From: Paenibacillus sp. Marseille-Q4541
Lineage (GTDB): Bacteria; Bacillota; Bacilli; Paenibacillales; Paenibacillaceae
Direction of reading: 5' to 3'
Length of the DNA stretch: 64,000 nucleotides
Assembly: GCF_018310695.1 (NCBI RefSeq)
Contig: NZ_JAGXCY010000019.1
Location: 1 to 64,000 of the forward strand
Positions 43,502 through 51,839 of this stretch are shown piece by piece; the first letter of the stretch is position 1, and each line of letters starts with the position of its first letter. A model generated the notes under the pieces. That model was not told the origin of the DNA. It did not search any database and saw nothing but the letters and a program-made list of their open reading frames with translations. A program made the position numbers and the translations under genes.

Positions 43502-44392
43502 CTACTTACTTTTTGCCTTAGTGTTCTCTCCTGGAGCTCCCTTACTAAGGTCAAAAGCTTGTGATCGCTGTACTTCTTCTCTAAGCTCACTCCAAATCTC
43601 GTGCCTGAGCTTGCCGAATTCGGCCCCTGAGCGAATGTCCTCTTCCACGGTACGAGAACCGAGCGGTATATCAATAACTCGCTTGATGGTTCCGGGTCTA
43701 GCTGTCATCACCGCTACTCGTTGTCCCAGATATACTGCTTCGTCAATGCCATGCGTGATAAACACAATGGTCTTTCTTGTCTGTTCCCATATTCGAAGCA
43801 ATTCGTCTTGCAGGGATTCCCTAGTCTGAGCATCCAGTGCTGCAAAAGGTTCATCCATTAGTAGTACCTCAGGATCAAAGGCAAGACTACGGGCAATGGC
43901 TACCCGCTGCTTCATCCCTCCAGAAAGTTCATGCGGATAACGATTTTCAAATCCGTTTAAGCCAACCAGCGACAGATAATGACGAGCTCGTTCCTTCCTT
44001 TCCTTCGAGCGGATCCCTTTCGCCTCGAGTCCAAACTCAATATTGTCTTGTGCGGTGCGCCAAGGGAATAATGCATACTGCTGAAATACAATACCTCGGT
44101 CTAGTCCAGGACCTGTAATTGGCTTCCCATCCAATAAAATCTGACCAGAGGTAGGCTTAGACAATCCAGCAAGCAAATCAAGCAAAGTCGACTTCCCGCA
44201 ACCACTGGGACCAACAATTGCCATAAATTCTCCTGAACGTACCGCCAAATTTACGTGATCCACTGCAGTGAATTCCGACACTCTCTTCCCTTCCCGAATG
44301 GAGAAACGTTTGGTTACATCCTGAAAACTAATCTTGGAATCTACATTCGATTTTACGTTGTTAGGCGTAATGTATAGATTATTTTCACTCAT
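43502..44392 (-). CDS. ABC transporter ATP-binding protein, nitrate/sulfonate/taurine type
   Basis: A 296-residue ATPase of the SsuB/TauB kind. Walker A is GPSGCGKST near residue 67, the Q-loop is in IVFQQYALFPWRT, the signature is LSGGMKQR and Walker B is VLLMDEPFAALD with the H-loop in VFITHGIDEA. ATG 44392 is ten bases from GAGGAG. The C-terminal 30 residues extend beyond the core and are charged. It couples with the permease downstream and the lipoprotein gene upstream. Confidence 0.95.
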   Translation of the reverse strand: MSENNLYITPNNVKSNVDSKISFQDVTKRFSIREGKRVSEFTAVDHVNLAVRSGEFMAIVGPSGCGKSTLLDLLAGLSKPTSGQILLDGKPITGPGLDRGIVFQQYALFPWRTAQDNIEFGLEAKGIRSKERKERARHYLSLVGLNGFENRYPHELSGGMKQRVAIARSLAFDPEVLLMDEPFAALDAQTRESLQDELLRIWEQTRKTIVFITHGIDEAVYLGQRVAVMTARPGTIKRVIDIPLGSRTVEEDIRSGAEFGKLRHEIWSELREEVQRSQAFDLSKGAPGENTKAKSK

Positions 44393-44426
44393 AGCAGATA
44401 CGCTCCTCTCTTTTATGACTTCCGTC

Positions 44427-45527
44427 TTACTTTTTATCTTCGTCCTTAAAAGGATTAAACTCATTCGTGTACAAATCTTCAATTTTTACGTTGCTTGCCT
44501 TCTCATCCCCACTCGTTTCCAGCCACTTCCTCCATATCTCGAATTCCTCTTCACGGATGGTTCCACCCTTACCAGCAATACTCGTGGACTTCCAGTACTT
44601 CAGATTGGATCCATCCTCCTGACGACCCCGTTTCTTTATAATCTCCTCATAGCGTTTAATGACGGTCTCTTTCGGCTGAGTACGAGCCCATTCAATCGCC
44701 TTGGCAGTCGCTTCCACAAATTTATTTACAGTGTTCGGATTTTCTTTAATGAATTGATTCGTAAAAACAATGGTGCCTGCGCTCTGAGCTCCGAACAGCT
44801 CGTAATCACTGAACAGCTGACGAACGCCGCCCCGATCTAGAGCTCGGTCTCTTAGAATTCCGCCTAAGACTGCCACATCTATTTGATTAGCACGTAGTGA
44901 TTGTTCTGTATTTACTGGAGGCAAAGCGACAAGAGTCACCTGTTTGATTTCCTCCTCCGTCAATCCTCCCCTCTGCAAATATTCTTTCAGCACAAATTCC
45001 GCATGCGCGCCGAGTGTATTCATTCCGACTTTTTTGCCAATTAGATCCTTAGCACTTTTAATTGGACTTTCTTCCAGCACGTAATATCCGCTATAAGATA
45101 GCTCATCCATACCGTAATAGCTAATTACCGACTTAATCGGTGCACCGGCTGAGATAAGTTTAATGATTGCGCCATTAAAAGCTCCCCCAAAATCGGACTG
45201 TCCTGTAGCTGCTGTTTGTATATCCTGTGGTCCACTGGTCGTATTGCCAATCCATTTGAGCTTAATAGGAGCCAAGTATCCGAGATCCTCTGCAAGCTCG
45301 GGATAGGTAACTGCTCCCGTTGATCCTTGATAACGTAGCTCTAGAGTTTCTATTCCTCCTTCTTTATCTGAAGAGGCAGAAGCAGCTTTACTATCATGGC
45401 TGCAACCCGCTGTCAGCAGTGCTGCCGACATCACCGCAATGAGGACATGAAGCGCCCGGCCCCTCATATGCTTTCTCTTCCCTGCCGTTCGAGCGTTTAT
45501 ATACCCTTTGCTCTCAAACTGGACCAT
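44427..45527 (-). CDS. ABC transporter substrate-binding lipoprotein, sulfonate type
   Basis: A 366-residue lipoprotein that captures the substrate outside the membrane. The signal has a long positive N-region and the lipobox LLTAGC (Cys near residue 42). The mature part fits the SsuA/TauA family (LGYLAPIKLKWIGNTTSGPQ; AKDLIGKKVGMNTLGAHAEF; FTNQFIKENPNTVNKF). ATG 45527 follows GGGAGG at seven or eight bases. It is the first gene of the operon with ATPase, permease and monooxygenase. The substrate is unknown; aliphatic or aromatic sulfonates or related organosulfur compounds are the likely class. Confidence 0.93.
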   Translation of the reverse strand: MVQFESKGYINARTAGKRKHMRGRALHVLIAVMSAALLTAGCSHDSKAASASSDKEGGIETLELRYQGSTGAVTYPELAEDLGYLAPIKLKWIGNTTSGPQDIQTAATGQSDFGGAFNGAIIKLISAGAPIKSVISYYGMDELSYSGYYVLEESPIKSAKDLIGKKVGMNTLGAHAEFVLKEYLQRGGLTEEEIKQVTLVALPPVNTEQSLRANQIDVAVLGGILRDRALDRGGVRQLFSDYELFGAQSAGTIVFTNQFIKENPNTVNKFVEATAKAIEWARTQPKETVIKRYEEIIKKRGRQEDGSNLKYWKSTSIAGKGGTIREEEFEIWRKWLETSGDEKASNVKIEDLYTNEFNPFKDEDKK

Positions 45528-45592
45528 CTCTTTGTCCTCCCTTGTTATTCTATCTTTACATGTTGCTCTAACCTTTTTCCCACCGCATACAA

Positions 45593-45646
45593 CAAAAAAA
45601 GACGCAAGCGGCAGAGGATATTTACCCTTTCTGCTGCAGTGCGTCT
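45593..45646 (-). terminator. leader terminator (possible attenuator) of the sulfonate-type operon
   Basis: On the minus strand, between promoter and first gene, GACGCA...CAGCAGA pairs with TCTGCCG...TGCGTC and is followed by seven T. A terminator inside a 5' leader usually means attenuation. The sequence just upstream has the small repeat CCGGAGTAACCGGAG, which might form an anti-terminator or a ligand site. It does not match an S-box, T-box or TPP element by eye. Confidence 0.65.
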
Positions 45647-45703
45647 CCGGTTACTCCGGTCAACCTTACAATTCCCATATACTTACTATGATTTGTGATT
45701 TGA

Positions 45704-45732
45704 ATCATAACAGAGTCTTCTTGTTTCGTCAA
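45704..45732 (-). promoter_or_regulatory. promoter of the sulfonate-type operon
   Basis: Minus-strand TTGACG (45732-45727), a 17-base spacer and TATGAT (45709-45704). The transcript would begin near 45697, giving a leader of about 170 bases that contains the terminator at 45593-45646. Confidence 0.65.
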
Positions 45733-45900
45733 TATAGTTTTTTTATTTTTTATCAGAACAATCTCTTGCCGGGAAACGTACAGCTTCTCGTTATTTCCAT
45801 GCTGTATATCTGAAAAGGTCTCATGAATAAATTGGTATTCTCTGGCTCAACCTAATGCCATGTGTTTCTTACTCCAAATCCCTATCTTGTTAGGAGGTGC

Positions 45901-46479
45901 ATTCATATAGACTGGATCTGGAAATCTATTCTCCTTGTTCTCATTGGCATGGTGCTGTTAAGAATCGCTGGACGCAAATCTATTTCCCAAATGAGTTTTG
46001 CCACGACCGTCATTATGATTTCGATCGGAACAACGATTGTACAGCCCATTGCGAACCATGAACTAGGAAAAGCGATAGGTTCAGCAACCTTATTCATCTT
46101 GACGCTGTTATTCGTAGAATGGATTCAAGTCAAATCCAATTTCTTAGAGAAGTTAATGAGTGGAAAGTCAGTCGTCATCATAGAAGATGGTCAAGTCATC
46201 GTTCAAAGTCTCAAAAAAATGAGATTCAGCGTGGACCAGTTAGAGATGCAGCTCAGAGAAAAAGGAATTGCAAACCTTTCCGATATTGAAACCGCAACAA
46301 TAGAGGCAACCGGTCAGATCGGTTATGTACTCAAACGGAGGGCTCGTCCCCTTACCGTAGGCGATTTTGAAGATATGCTATTAGGAAAGCAGATTGTTTC
46401 CGAGCCGCATTCAAGTCCGTTATTTCAAGAAGTTAAAGAGAAAGAACATCAGGAACCTGTTCATACGGATCTCAAGTGA
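45901..46479 (+). CDS. YetF-like (DUF421) membrane protein with no standard start codon
   Basis: The protein has two or three N-terminal helices (IDWIWKSILLVLIGMVLLRI) followed by a cytoplasmic YetF domain with SGKSVVIIEDGQVI and MRFSVDQLEMQLREKGI, the usual DUF421 layout of about 190 residues. The role is unknown. The only good ribosome site is AGGAGG at 45892-45897, yet no ATG, GTG or TTG follows in frame at the right distance. The likely starts are ATT 45901 or ATA 45907. GTG 45862 is in frame but has no site. The gene may use a rare start or have lost it by mutation. Confidence 0.8.
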   Translation: MHIDWIWKSILLVLIGMVLLRIAGRKSISQMSFATTVIMISIGTTIVQPIANHELGKAIGSATLFILTLLFVEWIQVKSNFLEKLMSGKSVVIIEDGQVIVQSLKKMRFSVDQLEMQLREKGIANLSDIETATIEATGQIGYVLKRRARPLTVGDFEDMLLGKQIVSEPHSSPLFQEVKEKEHQEPVHTDLK

Positions 46480-46500
46480 GATTTGTTTACAGCAGAAAGA

Positions 46501-46535
46501 AGCATCCTAACCACGTCCGCCGCAGTTATGATGCT
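46501..46535. terminator. weak hairpin between yetF-like and lysR genes
   Basis: Arms AGCATC.TAAC and GTTA.GATGCT pair around a 13-base loop between convergent genes, with no strong T run. Confidence 0.45.
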
Positions 46536-46568
46536 CCTCAAATAAAATAATCTCAACTCCTTCATAGT

Positions 46569-47465
46569 TTACTGTAGTTCTTCTCTCAAACGAGTAATAA
46601 AACTTTGAATCGGTCCTGTAAAATGTTTAGATTCCGCTCGGACCCAGCCAAGCGATACGGGTTTCTGCTTCACATCAGCAAGCCCCAGAGTTACAATTCT
46701 CGAATTGGCATTTGTATATGACGCACGAAACGTAAAATCCACTCCGACAGTAATCGCTTGATGATGTTGAACTGCTGCTCGAATCGCATCCGTATTGTTG
46801 GACACAAATACGACATGCACCTTCCCGTAATTTTTTTGGAATTCCTCAATAAACCACTCCACATAATCATCTTGATATATGACTAACATCTCTGTCTTCA
46901 GCTGCTCAGCTGTAATAGAAGAAGCTGAAGCATAGGGAGAATTCACATCGACACCAGCAACAATTCTCCCTTCCAGTAAAGGTTCAAATACCAGGCCCTC
47001 CATCTTCGATTTCAGCTGTTCTGATTCAATGACTAGACCAATATCTAGCTTATCTTGTCTGATATCATTCAATATTTGAAGAGAGCCTTTCTCGGCAATC
47101 ATCGTTTGTACTGCTGGATAATCTTGTTTAAAACGAATAAACGCAGAAGTCCACAACGCCATAGGTCCTGGAATCGAAGCGATTCGAATTTCCCCTTTAA
47201 TATCACTAGTAAAATGAAATGCTTCGCTTTTTAGATCCTGTACTTTCCCCAGAATTTCATAGATACGCTGAAGCAACACTTTACCTTCTGCCGTTGGCAC
47301 CGCTCCTGCCCTTGAACGATGAAACAAGGGAACACCAAGTTCCGCTTCCAAATGAGAAATCGCCTGACTAATTGTCGATAAAGTTACATGTTGATTTTGA
47401 GCAGCTTGGGTAAGCGAGCCCGTTTTGGTTACCTCCGCCACATAATTTAACTGTTCTATATTCAA
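46569..47465 (-). CDS. LysR family transcriptional regulator
   Basis: A 298-residue regulator. The N-terminal helix-turn-helix is NYVAEVTKTGSLTQAAQNQH with STISQAISHLEAELGVPLFHR, and the C-terminal two-lobe effector domain starts near residue 90 (KGEIRIASIPGP). I place the start at TTG 47465 (LNIEQLNYV), ten bases after GGGAG, giving the usual LysR length; the open frame to 47564 has no family similarity. It is divergent from a short-chain dehydrogenase gene and probably controls it through the dyads between them. Confidence 0.9.
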   Translation of the reverse strand: MNIEQLNYVAEVTKTGSLTQAAQNQHVTLSTISQAISHLEAELGVPLFHRSRAGAVPTAEGKVLLQRIYEILGKVQDLKSEAFHFTSDIKGEIRIASIPGPMALWTSAFIRFKQDYPAVQTMIAEKGSLQILNDIRQDKLDIGLVIESEQLKSKMEGLVFEPLLEGRIVAGVDVNSPYASASSITAEQLKTEMLVIYQDDYVEWFIEEFQKNYGKVHVVFVSNNTDAIRAAVQHHQAITVGVDFTFRASYTNANSRIVTLGLADVKQKPVSLGWVRAESKHFTGPIQSFITRLREELQ

Positions 47466-47562
47466 TTTTGGCGAGCTCCCTTTTAGTTCATTTTTTTTAA
47501 AGTTACCTTTATTATGATTAATTATTCTTAAATATACTATCGTGCTATCATGTGGATATGAC

Positions 47563-47603
47563 ATAAGTCACAACTTATAAGATATAACTTCCCTTCTTGT
47601 GAC
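47563..47603. promoter_or_regulatory. nested dyads in the lysR/dehydrogenase divergent region
   Basis: ATAAGT-N4-ACTTAT (47563-47578) is a perfect inverted repeat, and GTCACAA at 47567-47573 repeats inverted as TTGTGAC at 47597-47603. Both lie midway between the divergent starts, where LysR proteins bind. Confidence 0.55.
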
Positions 47604-47662
47604 GAATATAAGGATATCATTATAGAAACAAATGACAACTTAGAAAAATGGAGGTAATTAGA

Positions 47663-48406
47663 ATGAAACTTACAAATAAAGTCGCAGTTGTAACGGGCGG
47701 AGCAAGTGGTATTGGAGCTGCAACAGTAAAACTATTCGTAGAAGAAGGCGCTAGGGTCGTGATCGCGGATTTCTCTGATCAAGGTCAGTCTTTATCCGAT
47801 GAACTAAACGCAAATGGATTTGATACACTTTTCGTAAAAACAGACGTAACGAATGAAGAGCAAGTCAAACATATGGTTGCAGCTACCGTCCAAAAATACG
47901 GTAAATTGGATGTGCTATTTGCGAATGCTGGTATTGCTCGCGATGGCAAAGCTCATACATTAACCGTAGAAGATTGGAAACATACGATTGATATCAACCT
48001 CTCCGGCGTATTCTTATCTGATAAATATGCCATCGAACAAATGCTCGCACAAGGAACGGGCGGTAGTATTGTTAACTGTGGTTCCATTCATAGTCACGTT
48101 GGTAAAGACTCTGTTACTGCGTATGCAGCTGCGAAAGGCGGAGTAAAACTGCTTACCCAAACACTGGGTATCACTTATGCCAAAGATGGTATCCGTGCGA
48201 ACGCTGTATGCCCTGGATACATTGATACTCCGCTCATCAAAGGCCGTACACAAGAAATTACGGATCATCTCGTTTCTTTACATCCCATGGGCAGACTGGG
48301 TAAACCAGAAGAGGTTGCGAAAGCTGTTCTTTTCCTAGCTAGTGATGATGCTTCATTCGTAACAGGAACAAGTTTGCTTGTAGATGGCGGTTATACTGCA
48401 CAGTAA
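47663..48406 (+). CDS. short-chain dehydrogenase/reductase, FabG-like
   Basis: A 247-residue classical SDR. The cofactor motif is VVTGGASGIGAATVK (residues 9-23), followed by FANAGIA and the catalytic Ser in NCGSIHSHVG with YAAAKGG. The C-terminus VTGTSLLVDGGYTAQ is typical of FabG-type and glucose-dehydrogenase-type proteins. Asp in VIADFSD after the second strand suggests NAD preference. ATG 47663 follows GGAGG at eight bases. It is a single gene, controlled probably by the divergent LysR. The substrate is unknown. Confidence 0.93.
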   Translation: MKLTNKVAVVTGGASGIGAATVKLFVEEGARVVIADFSDQGQSLSDELNANGFDTLFVKTDVTNEEQVKHMVAATVQKYGKLDVLFANAGIARDGKAHTLTVEDWKHTIDINLSGVFLSDKYAIEQMLAQGTGGSIVNCGSIHSHVGKDSVTAYAAAKGGVKLLTQTLGITYAKDGIRANAVCPGYIDTPLIKGRTQEITDHLVSLHPMGRLGKPEEVAKAVLFLASDDASFVTGTSLLVDGGYTAQ

Positions 48407-48419
48407 TAACATTCCTATC

Positions 48420-48480
48420 AAAAGCCCCAAAGTAAGGTTTCTGGAGCTTTCCTTCCGGGCTCCTAACTTGGGGGCTTTTG
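48420..48480. terminator. bidirectional terminator between dehydrogenase and ecsB-like genes
   Basis: The stem AAAAGCCCC.AAGT.AGG / CCT.ACTTGGGGGCTTTT serves both convergent genes. Confidence 0.9.
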
Positions 48481-49728
48481 TTATTCCTTTGATTTCTGCC
48501 TATAAGTAGCAAGTAGAGCAATTCCGGGAACGATCCATATCGAAACAGCCGTCGTTACTATAGCCAGTAAAACTCCATAAAGCCCTGTCTGGACACTGAG
48601 ACCAAAGGCTGAGGATAACAGAAACGCAGGCAAACTATATAATGTACGAACCGCCAGAATAGCTGCTGACTGATGCTGAACTTCCGTATATGGCAGTACT
48701 TTCAGATAATCAGAATTCGAAAAAATGTTCCATCTCGTAAATAACCAGTAAGCAATCATAAATAGAATAAGCACAAACATAATGCTTTTTATGTAAATAG
48801 GAGGAAGCCAGATCGCCGGTATCCCAATGAACGAAATCTGCGTGTACATAAGTAGTGTTTCTTTTTTTCTTAAAAATGCCTTAATCCCGGCATTGGCTAG
48901 TCTTTTTTCCGGTTTCCCCTTATATAACCGCTGTGATTTGGTGAACAGCCACGTTTTGCTGGTGCTTTTTGTAGGTTTCTCCGTCGCTTGCGACAACAAT
49001 TTCTCCGTAAGCACCATCTTGGTTTTGTTATCTTCATGGACATCTCTCATAAAGGTCCCTGTCATACGAATTCTTTTTCCTATGAGCCATAGAAGAAAAA
49101 TCATCAGCAAGAGAGTAAGCGGTATTCCAACTACAGATAAAAGAAAGGCACGGTTTCGTATCGTGATCATGATAAGAACGATTGCTAAAACTGTAGGTAG
49201 GAGTGATAGAAGCTTTCCTTTCCATCCACTATAGTTCACACCTATCATTCTTTCAGCCAATCCACTTACACAAGACAACACAGCAATAAAAATAAAAAAT
49301 GTAACCCAAAAAGTAAAATCAAATTCAAAATTTCTCACCATAAATGGAAGGACGATCATGGATAATAAACATCCTTTACCCATGTTCGTAAGAAAACTTA
49401 CGAGTACTCCCCGCAGCATAATTTGCTTCATCCATGTCTTTTGTTGCCTAAGAAACAACACATCCGCGTCCTCTAGAAAAAGTAGTAGTTTACCTGAGAA
49501 CAAGATCCAGATCACAACAGCAAATACGGGAAGCGGAATCCACGCTGACCAATCGGGAAGGGGATCTGTCCAGAAGTCAATATATATCCCTCCTCCGATC
49601 AACAAGCCTGGAATGAGAATATATAGCATGACAATCCAGTCTACAACTGTAGCGAGTGCCTTTCTTTGCTGTTCGATATAAGTACGAAATCTACGCCAAA
49701 ATATAATTCGCGGAGCTTTCTGCAGCAT
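48481..49728 (-). CDS. ABC transporter permease, EcsB type
   Basis: A 415-residue membrane protein with about nine or ten helices and a charged middle loop (about 230-290). The order and the opening (FWRRFRTYIEQQRKALATVV; WIVMLYILIPGLLIGGGIYI) resemble EcsB, the permease of the EcsAB ABC system that in Bacillus affects secretion, competence and regulated intramembrane proteolysis. ATG 49728 follows AAGGAGAGAGG. It lies 24 bases after the ATPase gene. The identity is by pattern, so the exact role is not assured. Confidence 0.8.
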   Translation of the reverse strand: MLQKAPRIIFWRRFRTYIEQQRKALATVVDWIVMLYILIPGLLIGGGIYIDFWTDPLPDWSAWIPLPVFAVVIWILFSGKLLLFLEDADVLFLRQQKTWMKQIMLRGVLVSFLTNMGKGCLLSMIVLPFMVRNFEFDFTFWVTFFIFIAVLSCVSGLAERMIGVNYSGWKGKLLSLLPTVLAIVLIMITIRNRAFLLSVVGIPLTLLLMIFLLWLIGKRIRMTGTFMRDVHEDNKTKMVLTEKLLSQATEKPTKSTSKTWLFTKSQRLYKGKPEKRLANAGIKAFLRKKETLLMYTQISFIGIPAIWLPPIYIKSIMFVLILFMIAYWLFTRWNIFSNSDYLKVLPYTEVQHQSAAILAVRTLYSLPAFLLSSAFGLSVQTGLYGVLLAIVTTAVSIWIVPGIALLATYRQKSKE

Positions 49729-49752
49729 GACCTCTCTCCTTCCTCTTCCTAC

Positions 49753-50481
49753 TTATGCCAAAAGAGTGAAACAGTCAAATAATGATGCATTCGGCTGTCT
49801 GGCAGCCAACCTTATCTCTTCAAGGGTACCTCTGGACGCAATTTCCCCCTTTGACATCAGTATAAAGGAATCACATATCCGCTCTGCGGTATCCAGCACA
49901 TGGGTACACATAAGAATACCTGCACCACGTTTTCTTTCCATATCAAGCAGCTCAAGAAAATCCCTCGTCGCCCTTGGATCCAGCCCGATAAAAGGTTCAT
50001 CTACGATATACACATCGGGTTTCGATAGAAATCCAATCATCAGCATCATCTTCTGTTTCATCCCTTTAGAAAAACCGCCTGGTAGTTTGTCTCTCACTGC
50101 AGTCATGTCGAACTGTTCCAGCAGCAAATGAGCCTGTTGCTCAAATGGCTGCTCTTCCATACCAAAAGCAGCAGCGGCTAGATCTAAATGTTCCCATAGT
50201 GTTAAATCTTCATAGTAAACCGGACTCTCAGGTACATAAGCATACCTTGGCGGGTCACCTGAAATCGTTACACTCGCTTTGCATTCTTTGAGCAAACCTA
50301 GAATGGCTTTGATGGTTGTACTTTTACCAGCTCCATTCGGACCAATTAGACCCAGTAGTTGTCCTGGCATAATTTCAAAAACAACATCCCGAATGGTAGC
50401 TGATCCCGATTCGTATCCCGCTTCCTCAATATGTACTTTAAGAACAGCCTCTTGATGTTCTAAATGGATGGGCATCGACAT
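49753..50481 (-). CDS. ABC transporter ATP-binding protein, EcsA type
   Basis: A 242-residue ATPase. Walker A is GPNGAGKST near residue 48, the signature is PGGFSKGMKQKMMLMIGFL and Walker B is DVYIVDEPFIGLDPRA. The signature form SKGMKQ and the segment YVPESPVYYEDLTLWEHL are those of EcsA-like exporters. ATG 50481 is about nine bases after AGGAG. With the permease directly downstream it forms a two-component ABC exporter. No EcsC homologue is present. Confidence 0.9.
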   Translation of the reverse strand: MSMPIHLEHQEAVLKVHIEEAGYESGSATIRDVVFEIMPGQLLGLIGPNGAGKSTTIKAILGLLKECKASVTISGDPPRYAYVPESPVYYEDLTLWEHLDLAAAAFGMEEQPFEQQAHLLLEQFDMTAVRDKLPGGFSKGMKQKMMLMIGFLSKPDVYIVDEPFIGLDPRATRDFLELLDMERKRGAGILMCTHVLDTAERICDSFILMSKGEIASRGTLEEIRLAARQPNASLFDCFTLLA

Positions 50482-50554
50482 ATTCCACTGCTCCTTTACG
50501 GATTCACTTTTAAAAAATATACGTATGAGCAGGCATGTCGTTGCAACGGATGCA

Positions 50555-51700
50555 CTACATAGGGTCCGATACGGAGTCAGGCTCCTTTGTTAGGAAGGCA
50601 CCGCCCATTAGAACAACTCCACTAACTACAAATACAGATAAGAGACCTGCTGAACTGCCAATGAGCCCAAAAACCACCGGAGCGATAAGTTGCGACAGCC
50701 GATTGGAAGCAAGCCGAAGACCAAGTATTTCTCCGGTCCGATTTTTAGGTGAAGCATTGTAAGTCGTTGTCATGGATAAGGGCTGCCCGCAGCCAAGTCC
50801 AAGTCCCATAGCAGCACTCAGAAGACAGTAAGCAAAAAAATGATCAACTACCGGCATCAGGGCAAATGAAATACCTGCCAGTATGATTGAACCAAACAGA
50901 ACCTGTCCTCGTCCCATCCGGCGCGTGAGACTGGTGAGAAAAAGCCTTACTGCTGCCATTGAGAGTCCCTGTATCGCAATAATCCATCCAATTTCGGAAA
51001 TCGTAAGCCCTACTTCTTCGCCAAGCAAAGGAAAGTAAGCGACAAAGATATCTCTGGAATAAAGAACTAACGCACTGGAAAGAAGTGCTTTGCGAAGTGA
51101 AACTTTTTTGAGCAATGACAAGGATGCGCCCAATTTCATCTCCTGTTTACCTTGAGATTGTTTACGAACATTAGGTATAAAAAAAGAAAATAGGATAGGC
51201 AAAACACCAATAAAAGAGGCATATCGAAATGCAGTAGAAAAAGATGCATGGTCTGCCAGATATCCACCGAGGACAGGACCAATAAATCCGCCAATGGCGA
51301 CAAACATACTAAACATGCTGAAATAATGATCCCTGTTCTCACGAGTAGCGACATGTCCAAGCACGTTCTGTAGCGAGATGACGAGAAAGACATGTGACAG
51401 ACCTACAATGATTTGGGACGCGTATAGTGCAGGTATCGAAGGAAAAAGTGCAGGAATGAGTACACCAACCGCCGTACCAAAAGACCCAAGAATAACAGGA
51501 ATTCGATCTCCGATTCGGTCAGCGATTTTTCCTGCATGGATGGAGAAAATTAGCGGCAAAACAGCATAGACTGCCACCAAAAACCCTACTTGCTGCGTGT
51601 CTGCTCCCATGTTGGTTGAATAAAGGGTGATTAACGGTCTTGTCATATTGAGGACGACCTGGAATCCAAGAATGACGAATAGGATGATTCGGAGTATCAT
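50555..51700 (-). CDS. MFS family transporter
   Basis: A 381-residue major facilitator protein with twelve predicted helices. Between helices two and three is the MFS motif GKIADRIGDRIPVI, and the loop after helix six is basic (VRKQSQGKQEMK). It resembles drug or metabolite exporters of the DHA1 type, but the substrate is unknown. ATG 51700 lies eight bases after AGAGG; GTG 51709 abuts the site. It is divergent from the sensor kinase gene and lies 73 bases upstream of the EcsA-like gene on the same strand. Confidence 0.9.
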   Translation of the reverse strand: MILRIILFVILGFQVVLNMTRPLITLYSTNMGADTQQVGFLVAVYAVLPLIFSIHAGKIADRIGDRIPVILGSFGTAVGVLIPALFPSIPALYASQIIVGLSHVFLVISLQNVLGHVATRENRDHYFSMFSMFVAIGGFIGPVLGGYLADHASFSTAFRYASFIGVLPILFSFFIPNVRKQSQGKQEMKLGASLSLLKKVSLRKALLSSALVLYSRDIFVAYFPLLGEEVGLTISEIGWIIAIQGLSMAAVRLFLTSLTRRMGRGQVLFGSIILAGISFALMPVVDHFFAYCLLSAAMGLGLGCGQPLSMTTTYNASPKNRTGEILGLRLASNRLSQLIAPVVFGLIGSSAGLLSVFVVSGVVLMGGAFLTKEPDSVSDPM

Positions 51701-51839
51701 TGAGCGCACCTCTTTACGTTTTTAGCTTGATTTTTACATTCTGAAAACTACAATGAGAAAGAAAGCGTTTTTATTCAACTGCTGAAGGGGGCTTGTTGCT
51801 TTGCTTACACGTAGAAATCATGCACGCAAGGGACAGCCG

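Noticed and set aside
45601..45730. S-box (SAM), T-box or TPP riboswitch in the sulfonate-type operon leader
   Set aside because: None of the conserved cores of these elements is visible. Only the terminator and a short repeat are supported, so I list it as an unassigned leader element.
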